Assembly: GCF_001866645.1 (NCBI RefSeq)
Contig: NZ_MLYP01000002.1
Location: 62,001-126,000 of the forward strand
DNA length: 64,000 bases
Reading direction: 5' to 3'
Source: Streptomyces colonosanans
GTDB taxonomy: Bacteria > Actinomycetota > Actinomycetes > Streptomycetales > Streptomycetaceae
Below, one piece after another: positions 32,480-39,065 of this stretch. The first letter of the stretch is position 1, and every line of letters begins with the position of its first letter. The notes beneath the pieces were generated by a model. It made no database searches. It was not told the DNA's origin and saw only the letters and a program-made list of their open reading frames with translations. The position numbers were made by a program, and so were the translations under genes.

Positions 32480-32574
32480 TTGCAACGAGTGAAACTCTAG
32501 CATCCCCATCGGCCAGTCTGGAAATCCGTTCCGCCCAGGTCAGCACCGCGGGATGCGGCAGGCCGCCGGGACAC

Positions 32575-33765
32575 CTACTCGTTGGCGGCCCGGGGCCGAT
32601 CCCCGTCCTCGTACTGGTCGAACAGCGGGGTACGCCCCCGCTCCCGGGACCGCCGCGCGGACGCCGCCCGCCGGGCGTCGCTCCGGCCGCCGTCCCCGGG
32701 CTCCGCCGAGGCGGGCCGCCCCGGATCCGGCTCGGATGCCGACACCCCGGGTACGGGCGCCGCCGCCTCCGCCGCACTGGACCGGGCGGAGCTCCAGGCG
32801 TCAGGCGCCCCGAGGTCCACGCTCGGTGTCGCCCGGGGGGCGACCGGCGCGGTCACATACGTCGGCAGCGGCACCGGGACCGGGTCCCAGGTCTCCCCGT
32901 GGCCCGGCCTGCGCTGGCGCTCGCGCTGCTGGTCCACCCACTCCGCGTGGTCGGTCTGCTCGACGAGCGCCCGGCGGTCGGCGGCGAGCGCGGACAGCCC
33001 GGGGTCGCTTTCCGGCTCGGGTCCCTCCTCCGGTTCGTCCGGGTCGGCGGCGACCGGGGGCCGCCGCCTGGGCTGCCGCTCCCTGAGCCGCTGAGCCGCC
33101 ACCTCGGCCTGTCGCCGGTCCATCGTGTACGTGAACCGCTTCCGCTCCTGCACCCGCAGATACGCGATGTACGCGCTCAGCAGCACGGCGGGCACGCCGG
33201 GCGCCCACAGAAAGGCGAGGCCCCCGACCGCGGCGACGACTGCGCCGATGGTGAAAGCGAGGAAGAGCACCACGGTCGTACGCCGTCGGCGCGCGAGCAC
33301 CTTCGAGCGCTGGGCACGCGCCGCCGCCTGTGCCGACGGCGCCTTCCGCGCCGGGGGAACGCCCGCCGGCTCCGCGGGGTGCGCCCCGGTCGCCCGGGCC
33401 GGGGTCTGCGCTCCGGGCCTGGGCGCGGCCTTGCCCGCCGCTCCCCGCCGGGCCGGGGCCTCCGGCTCCACTCTCGCCCGCGCCTGCGGATCGGTCGGAG
33501 GCATGGCGAAGGCCCGGACGTCCACCGAGCCGGTGACGCCGTCCGGAAGGGCACTGGACTCCCCCTCTTCGGTGGAGCGCGCCCGCAGGTCCTTGGCGTA
33601 TCGGCGCTCCATACCCGCCCGCCCGGACAGCAGCCGGATGGCGGTACTGAAGCGTTCCGTCGGACGAGACTCGTTGAGTTCGTCCTGCCTACGGAGCCAC
33701 ATCGGCACCAAGTAGGCGGCCCAGGCCCCGACAATGACTGCGTAGATGAGGCCGCTGCTGCTCAC
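32575..33765 (-). CDS. sepX: SepX/GlpR-type cell-division membrane protein
   Basis: 396 residues. One N-terminal membrane helix (SGLIYAVIVGAWAAYLVPMW), then RRQDELNESRPTERFSTAIRLL. A long Ala/Pro/Arg-rich cytoplasmic linker follows, then two close helices (residues about 165-205) and a charged, disordered C-terminus ending DQYEDGDRP. This is the architecture of Streptomyces SepX and corynebacterial GlpR, the membrane receptor of the gephyrin-like protein Glp. The same cluster here carries that MoeA-like gene (36001-37341). Expected to act in septation and hyphal compartmentalisation. Confidence 0.8.
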   Translation of the reverse strand: MSSSGLIYAVIVGAWAAYLVPMWLRRQDELNESRPTERFSTAIRLLSGRAGMERRYAKDLRARSTEEGESSALPDGVTGSVDVRAFAMPPTDPQARARVEPEAPARRGAAGKAAPRPGAQTPARATGAHPAEPAGVPPARKAPSAQAAARAQRSKVLARRRRTTVVLFLAFTIGAVVAAVGGLAFLWAPGVPAVLLSAYIAYLRVQERKRFTYTMDRRQAEVAAQRLRERQPRRRPPVAADPDEPEEGPEPESDPGLSALAADRRALVEQTDHAEWVDQQRERQRRPGHGETWDPVPVPLPTYVTAPVAPRATPSVDLGAPDAWSSARSSAAEAAAPVPGVSASEPDPGRPASAEPGDGGRSDARRAASARRSRERGRTPLFDQYEDGDRPRAANE

Positions 33766-33938
33766 GCCTCACACGGTAGAGGGATTTGCGTGAGGCCATC
33801 CGCCAATTGGGCCGGTGTGTCGCACGATCTGGCTGATATTTCGAGCTTTTTTTGAGACCGATGCGATCAGCACGCCATCGGGACCGCTAATTCATGGGAC
33901 CGAGACGGTCAGTGACCGGTCAATTTCGAACATATTTT

Positions 33939-34631
33939 TTATTTCCTCGGGTTGACCGGCTTGCCCCGGCCCGAACTCGACCCCGGTGCGCGGGAACCCG
34001 GGCCCGGTGCGCCGGTCTGCTGTGAACGTGCCCGGTGCCAGCGCGCCAGCAATCCGTCGGGCAGCTCTTCCGCGGTGAGCGCGAAGACGAGATGGTCCCG
34101 CCAGGCCCCGTCGATGTGCAGGTAACGCGGCCGGAGCCCTTCCTCGCGGAATCCGAGTTTCTCCACCACGCGGCGGCTCGGCCCGTTCTCCGGGCGAATG
34201 CAGACTTCGATGCGGTGCAGCCCGACGGTCCGGAAGCAGTGGTCGACGGCGAGCGCCACGGCCGTCGGCATCACCCCGCGGCCCGCGACCGCCTCGTCCA
34301 CCCAGTAGCCGATGTGGCCCGAGCACATCGAGCCCCAGGTGATCCCCGCCACCGTCAACTGCCCGGCGAGCCGCCCCCGGTACTCGATGACGAAGGGCAG
34401 CATCCGGCCCGCACCGGCCTCGCCGCGCAGGTGCCGGACCATCTGGCGGTAGGTCGGCCGGTGTGTGACCGGGCCGCTGGGCGCCGGCGGCGGAATAGTC
34501 GCCTCCCATGGCCGCAGCCACTCCCGGTTGCGGCGGTTGACCTCGCGCCAGGCCCGCTGGTCACGCAGCTTTATCGGCCGGAGGACGACATCGCCGTCCG
34601 CCAGCTCGACGGGCCAGAATGGGCTGTTCAG
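33939..34631 (-). CDS. RimJ-type GNAT acetyltransferase with an apparent CTG start
   Basis: Acetyl-CoA motif GYWVDEAVAGRGVMPTAVALAVD and CIRPENGPSRRVVEKLGFREEG identify a RimJ/RimL-like acetyltransferase. The first ATG (34442) would delete the N-terminal strand and helix that are clearly encoded upstream: VVLRPIKLRDQRAW, NRREWL-like NRRNREWLRPWEATIP and PTYRQMVRHL. Between the in-frame TGA near 34655 and that ATG there is no ATG, GTG or TTG. The CTG at 34631-34629, in a CTGA overlap with the moaB stop, gives 230 residues starting (L/M)NSPFWPVEL and is my choice. Downstream gene of the molybdenum-cofactor/Glp cluster. Confidence 0.82.
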   Translation of the reverse strand: MNSPFWPVELADGDVVLRPIKLRDQRAWREVNRRNREWLRPWEATIPPPAPSGPVTHRPTYRQMVRHLRGEAGAGRMLPFVIEYRGRLAGQLTVAGITWGSMCSGHIGYWVDEAVAGRGVMPTAVALAVDHCFRTVGLHRIEVCIRPENGPSRRVVEKLGFREEGLRPRYLHIDGAWRDHLVFALTAEELPDGLLARWHRARSQQTGAPGPGSRAPGSSSGRGKPVNPRK

Positions 34632-35209
34632 CGTGCACCCCCACTCGGTCTCGAGCGGTCCTCACCGGCCGCGGAGCCGCCCGTGTCGGCCCTGCGGTGA
34701 TCACCGCCGCGGATCTGGTCGACGGCGTGCACCAGCAGGGGTTCCAGGACGGCCAGTCCGTCCTTCACTCCGCCGGTGGATCCCGGCAGGTTGACGATCA
34801 AGGTCCCGTCGACGACTCCGGCGAGGCCCCGGGACAGCGCCGCCGTGGGCACCTTCTCTCTTCCGAACGCCCTGATGGCCTCGGGAATGCCCGGCACCTC
34901 GTAGTCGATCACCGCACGGGTGGCCTCGGGGGTGCGATCGGTGGGCGAGATACCGGTACCGCCGGTGGTCACGATCACGTCGTAACCGGCGCGGGAGCCG
35001 ACGCGCAGCGCGTTCTCCACCGGGTCCCCGTCCGGGACCACCCACGGCCCGTCGACCGCGAAGCCGAACCGGAGGAGCGCCTCGGCGATCAGGGGCCCGC
35101 CCTTGTCCTCGTACACGCCCGCCGCCGCGCGGTTCGATGCGGTCACCACCAGGGCGGAGTACGCCGCGAAGAGGGCGCCGCCGATCGGCGGCTCGACCGG
35201 GGCCGTCAT
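34628..35209 (-). CDS. moaB: Molybdopterin adenylyltransferase family protein (MoaB/MogA)
   Basis: 193 residues from the ATG at 35209, overlapping the moaC stop (ATGA). MoCF-fold motifs: SALVVTASNRAAAGVYEDKG, VIVTTGGTGISPTDRTPEAT, and VNLPGSTGGVKDGLAVL. It should adenylylate molybdopterin before metal insertion. The C-terminal 25 residues are Arg/Gly-rich and probably disordered. Confidence 0.9.
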   Translation of the reverse strand: MTAPVEPPIGGALFAAYSALVVTASNRAAAGVYEDKGGPLIAEALLRFGFAVDGPWVVPDGDPVENALRVGSRAGYDVIVTTGGTGISPTDRTPEATRAVIDYEVPGIPEAIRAFGREKVPTAALSRGLAGVVDGTLIVNLPGSTGGVKDGLAVLEPLLVHAVDQIRGGDHRRADTGGSAAGEDRSRPSGGAR

Positions 35210-35685
35210 GCCCGGCTCCAGTCGCCCGACGTGCCGCCCGTCTTCTCCTCCACGCGCACGTCCGTGATCACCGCTCCCTTGTCGACCGCCTTGACCATGT
35301 CGATCACGGTCAGCGCCGCGACGGTGACCGCGGTGAGCGCCTCCATCTCGACACCCGTGCGGTCGGTGGTCTTCACGGTGGCCGTGATCTCGACGGCGTC
35401 GTCCGCCACCGACAGATCCAGCTTCACTCCCGACACCGCCAGCGGGTGGCACAGCGGGATCAGGTCGGGCGTGCGCTTGGCGCCCATGATCCCCGCGATA
35501 CGCGCCGTGGCGAGCGCGTCGCCCTTGGGGACGCCCTCGCCGCGCAGCAGCTCCACCACGCGCGGCGAGACCAGGACGCGGCCGCCGGCGCGCGCGGTGC
35601 GCTCCGTCACGTCCTTCCCGGACACGTCGACCATGCGGGCTGCTCCGGCGTCGTCGATGTGGGTCAGTCGGTCGTGCGTACTCAT
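35206..35685 (-). CDS. moaC: Cyclic pyranopterin monophosphate synthase
   Basis: 159 residues, the normal length for MoaC. Conserved blocks: LTHIDDAGAARMVDVSGKDVT, KGDALATARIAGIMGAKRT, IPLCHPLAVSGV, TDRTGVEMEALTAVTVAALT and MVKAVDKGAVITDVRV with the active-site Lys/Asp. Catalyses formation of cyclic pyranopterin in molybdenum-cofactor synthesis. Start of the moaC-moaB-GNAT run. Confidence 0.95.
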   Translation of the reverse strand: MSTHDRLTHIDDAGAARMVDVSGKDVTERTARAGGRVLVSPRVVELLRGEGVPKGDALATARIAGIMGAKRTPDLIPLCHPLAVSGVKLDLSVADDAVEITATVKTTDRTGVEMEALTAVTVAALTVIDMVKAVDKGAVITDVRVEEKTGGTSGDWSRA

Positions 35686-36000
35686 GTGCTGCGGCGCTCC
35701 TGGTCCGGGCCCGGCGCGCTACCGCGCGGGCCTGCTGTGCGCGACACGGTACCGCCAACTCGACGCGTCCAACCGGGCAAGGTCCGGCCGTCCGCGCACC
35801 CGGACGGACGAGTCCCCGCAACACGGACGTCCGGAACAAGGCTCTCGGCCACGACCCCACCCGGCGGCCCGCTCGGCGCGGTGGGAGGCCCGGGAGACGG
35901 CCTCCCCGACCGAAGGATCTCCTGCCCCGACGCGAGAGACCCGAGCAGGACCGCCAGGGCCCCGCGTCCGGCCGTACAGCGGGGTGAAGCCGTGGGTCGC
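35686..36000. other. Intergenic region between moaC and glp
   Basis: 315 bases with no convincing gene. Frames through it are low-complexity Arg/Gly/Pro readings of high-GC DNA. It must hold the moaC promoter and the end of the glp transcript; I see no strong hairpin. Confidence 0.5.
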
Positions 36001-37341
36001 TCAGCCGAGCAGGACCACTTCGACCTCGGTGCCCGGCTCGACCGACGTGTCGGCCTCGGGGACGACGATCAGCGCGTCGGCCTGCGCGAGGGCCGCGATC
36101 AGGTGGGATCCGGCGCCACCGACCGGGGTGACCACGCCGTCGGCGTACGTCCCGCGCAGGAACTGCCGGCGCCCCGCGGGCGAGGTCAGCACCTTGTCCG
36201 CACGCAGGACGGCGCTGGTCCTGGGGCGATGGACGTCCTCCAGGCCCATCAGGGTGCGGATCGCGGGGCGTACGAACAGTTCGAAGGAGACGTACGACGA
36301 CACCGGGTTGCCCGGCAGTGCGAGCAACGGCGTGTGGTCGGGGCCGATCAAGCCGAAGCCCTGGGGCTTACCCGGCTGCATGGCGAGCTTGCGGAACTCG
36401 ACGCCGCCGCCCGCCTCGCCTTCGTCACCGTCACCGTCACCGACGTCGACGGAGGTGAGCGCCTCCTTCACCACGTCGTACGCCCCCACGCTCACCCCTC
36501 CGGTGGTGACCATGAGGTCGGCACGGACGAGCTGGTCCTCGATGGCGGAGCGGAGCGTCTCGGCGTCGTCGGCGACCGCACCGACCCGGTAGGCGATGGC
36601 ACCGGCGTCCCGGGCGGCGGCGGTGAGGGCAAAGCTGTTGGAGTCGTAGATCTGGCCGCCCGTCAGCTCCTCGTCGGGCTGGACGAGTTCACTGCCGGTG
36701 GACATGACGACCACGCGCGGGCGCGGGCGCACGCGTACCGTGCCGCGGCCGATCGCGGCGAGCAGTGCGATCTGCGGCGGCCCGAGGACGGTGCCCGCCG
36801 CGAGGGCGAGGTCACCGGCCTTCACATCACTGCCCTTCGCGCGCACATGCGCGCGTGCCTCGGCCGGGCGGTGGATCCGCACCTGCCCGGTGGCACCCTC
36901 GGGCGACAGGCTGCGGGCGGGCATTGCGGAGACGGGGCCGCCGCCCAGCCCGCCGTCGGTCCACTCCACGGGGACGACGGCCTCGGCACCGGGCGGTAGC
37001 GGGGCGCCGGTCATGATGCGTGCGGCCTGACCGGGCCCCACCTCGAGCAGGTCGGCCGAGCCCGCCGCGACGTCCCCGATCACCGTGAGGACGGCGGGGA
37101 ACTCCTCACTCGCGCCCTCGACGTCCGCGACCCGCACCGCGTACCCGTCCATCGAGCTGTTGTCGAACGGTGGCAGCGAGAGCGGCACCGTGACGTCGTC
37201 GACCAGGACGCAGCCCTGGGCGTCGAGCAGGTTGAGCTCGATGGGTTCCAGGGGGCGGACGGTGGCGAGGATGTCCTTCAAGTGTTCGTCCACCGACCAG
37301 AGGTGGTCCTGCCCGGTGGCCCGGGTCGCGGCGGCGCTCAA
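36001..37341 (-). CDS. glp: Gephyrin-like MoeA-family protein (Glp)
   Basis: 446 residues; start TTG at 37341 with GGAGATG ten bases upstream, five bases after the galU stop. MoeA domains in order: PPFDNSSMDGYAVRVADV, IMTGAPLPPGAEAVVP, VRVRPRPRVVVMSTGSELV, LMVTTGGVSVGAYDVVKEAL, LPGNPVSSYVSFELFVRP and a C-terminal beta domain. By family it is a molybdopterin molybdenumtransferase. By context (SepX/GlpR five genes away, galU next door) it is the Glp paralogue that links FtsZ and the GlpR receptor in actinobacterial division. An acidic GDGDGDEGE insert near residue 305 is unusual. Confidence 0.85.
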   Translation of the reverse strand: MSAAATRATGQDHLWSVDEHLKDILATVRPLEPIELNLLDAQGCVLVDDVTVPLSLPPFDNSSMDGYAVRVADVEGASEEFPAVLTVIGDVAAGSADLLEVGPGQAARIMTGAPLPPGAEAVVPVEWTDGGLGGGPVSAMPARSLSPEGATGQVRIHRPAEARAHVRAKGSDVKAGDLALAAGTVLGPPQIALLAAIGRGTVRVRPRPRVVVMSTGSELVQPDEELTGGQIYDSNSFALTAAARDAGAIAYRVGAVADDAETLRSAIEDQLVRADLMVTTGGVSVGAYDVVKEALTSVDVGDGDGDEGEAGGGVEFRKLAMQPGKPQGFGLIGPDHTPLLALPGNPVSSYVSFELFVRPAIRTLMGLEDVHRPRTSAVLRADKVLTSPAGRRQFLRGTYADGVVTPVGGAGSHLIAALAQADALIVVPEADTSVEPGTEVEVVLLG

Positions 37342-37346
37342 GATCG

Positions 37347-38249
37347 CTACATCTCCTCGGCTACATAACTGCGAAGCCAGGTCCGGAAGTCCGGGCCCAG
37401 GTCTTCACGTTCGCATGCGAGTCGGACAATGGCACGCAGGTAGTCGCCACGGTCGCCGGTGTCATAGCGGCGGCCCTTGAAGACGACGCCGTGCACGGGG
37501 CCTCCGACCTTCTCGTCCTCGGCAAGTTGCTGGAGGGCGTCGGTGAGCTGGATCTCACCGCCGCGGCCCGGCTCGGTCGTACGAAGTATGCCGAAGATGT
37601 TCGGGTCGAGGACATAGCGGCCGATGATCGCGTAGTTCGACGGGGCGTCCGCCGGGTCGGGCTTCTCGACCAGGCCGGTCACCTTGACGACGTCGCCGTC
37701 CTCGGTGGACTCGACGGCGGCACACCCGTAGAGGTGGATCTGCTCCGGAGCGACCTCCATGAGCGCGACGACGCTGCCGCCGCGCTCCTCCTGGACCTCG
37801 ACCATGCGCGCCAGCAGGGGGTCGCGCGGATCGATCAGGTCGTCGCCGAGCAGGACGGCGAAGGGCTCGTGGCCGACGTGCGGGGCGGCGCACAGCACGG
37901 CGTGGCCGAGACCCTTGGGGTCGCCCTGGCGGACGTAGTGCATGGTGGCGAGATCGCTGGACTGACGGACCTTCGCGAGCCGTTCGGCGTCGCCCTTCTT
38001 CTCCAGGGCCGACTCGAGTTCGTAGTTGCGGTCGAAGTGGTCCTCGAGAGGGCGCTTGTTGCGGCCGGTGACCATCAGGATGTCGTCGAGCCCTGCGGCC
38101 ACGGCCTCCTCGACCACGTACTGGATCGCAGGCTTGTCGACGACCGGCAGCATCTCCTTGGGAGTGGCTTTGGTGGCAGGCAGGAACCTGGTGCCGAGGC
38201 CCGCCGCGGGGATGACAGCCTTGGTGATCTTGGGGTGCGACTCAGTCAT
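37347..38249 (-). CDS. galU: UTP-glucose-1-phosphate uridylyltransferase
   Basis: 300 residues if started at MTESHPKITKAVIP (38249); an ATG four codons earlier (38261) is also possible and neither has a clear ribosome site. Nucleotidyltransferase signature AAGLGTRFLPATKATPKEML, then VTGRNKRPLEDHFD, GDPKGLGHAVLCA, LLGDDLI with the metal-binding Asp, and LVEKPDP. Makes UDP-glucose for polysaccharides and wall polymers. First gene of a run through glp. Confidence 0.94.
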   Translation of the reverse strand: MTESHPKITKAVIPAAGLGTRFLPATKATPKEMLPVVDKPAIQYVVEEAVAAGLDDILMVTGRNKRPLEDHFDRNYELESALEKKGDAERLAKVRQSSDLATMHYVRQGDPKGLGHAVLCAAPHVGHEPFAVLLGDDLIDPRDPLLARMVEVQEERGGSVVALMEVAPEQIHLYGCAAVESTEDGDVVKVTGLVEKPDPADAPSNYAIIGRYVLDPNIFGILRTTEPGRGGEIQLTDALQQLAEDEKVGGPVHGVVFKGRRYDTGDRGDYLRAIVRLACEREDLGPDFRTWLRSYVAEEM

Positions 38250-38344
38250 GTCCGCAACCATATCCGCTGGCTATGTACTGAATCCGCAATTCCAGTTAGT
38301 TCGCTCTCATATGAGCGCTTTTACGAAGGGTAGGGCAGTGACCT

Positions 38345-38959
38345 GTGGTTCCCAGGGGACACGAGGCAGAGCCTGACAAGAGGACGTTGCGGCGAGGGTT
38401 CCTCGCGGTGAGAAACGGGTTGACCGCGGATGACGTGCGGGAAGCGGCGGCGGCGCTCGCCGGGCACGCGCTGGAGCTGCCCGAACTCGGACATGCACAC
38501 ACGGTGGCGGCCTATGTTTCCGTGGGGAGCGAACCCGGCACCCTCGCGCTCCTGGACGCGCTGCGCGCGCGGGGTGTGCGGGTGCTGCTCCCGGTGCTCC
38601 TGCCGGACAACGACCTCGACTGGGCGGCGTACGCCGGGCCTGACTCCCTCGTGCGCGTCCGGCACGGCGGGAAGATGGCCCTCCTGGAGCCCGCGGGCGA
38701 GCGACTGGGCCCGGAGGCCGTCGGACGGGCCGATGCCGTGCTGCTGCCGGGCCTGGCCGTCGACGCACGCGGCATGCGGCTGGGGCGCGGTGGCGGCTCG
38801 TACGACCGCGTACTGGCCCGCCTGGAGCGTGCGGGCGCCGACCCCGCGCTGGTGGTGCTTCTGTACGACACGGAGGTCGTCGAGCGGATCCCCGAGGAGG
38901 CACACGACCGTCCGGTGCACGCGGTGGTGACGCCGTCGGGCGTACACCGCTTCCACTGA
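38345..38959 (+). CDS. 5-formyltetrahydrofolate cyclo-ligase
   Basis: 204 residues from GTG at 38345. Motifs: RGFLAVRNGLT, VAAYVSVGSEPGT, VLLPVLLPDNDLDW, and RLGRGGGSYDR, the ATP-binding signature. Converts 5-formyl-THF to methenyl-THF. Divergent from galU, 83 bases between alternative starts. Complete. Confidence 0.93.
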   Translation: MVPRGHEAEPDKRTLRRGFLAVRNGLTADDVREAAAALAGHALELPELGHAHTVAAYVSVGSEPGTLALLDALRARGVRVLLPVLLPDNDLDWAAYAGPDSLVRVRHGGKMALLEPAGERLGPEAVGRADAVLLPGLAVDARGMRLGRGGGSYDRVLARLERAGADPALVVLLYDTEVVERIPEEAHDRPVHAVVTPSGVHRFH

Positions 38960-39012
38960 GTTCCATCGCCCAACTCCGCCCCGGGAGACGCCCGGAAGCC
39001 GCCCCGTACGCG

Positions 39013-39046
39013 AACCGGCCCTCCACGCGCGCGTGGAGGGCCGGTT
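39013..39046. terminator. Bidirectional terminator, perfect 34-bp palindrome
   Basis: Two 17-base arms (AACCGGCCCTCCACGCG and its complement) abut without spacer between the convergent cycloligase and acylase genes; ends AACC/GGTT give short U-rich tails. Confidence 0.85.
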
Positions 39047-39065
39047 TCCTGCCGGGACCGTCAGG

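Noticed and set aside
33840-33945. AT-rich T-tracts downstream of the acetyltransferase as a terminator
   Set aside because: The T-runs are on the wrong strand for the minus-strand genes, and no strong stem precedes them; more likely promoter-region DNA of sepX.
38301-38320. CTCATATGAG palindrome between galU and the cycloligase
   Set aside because: Only ten bases and a common self-complementary hexamer core; no flanking support for an operator.
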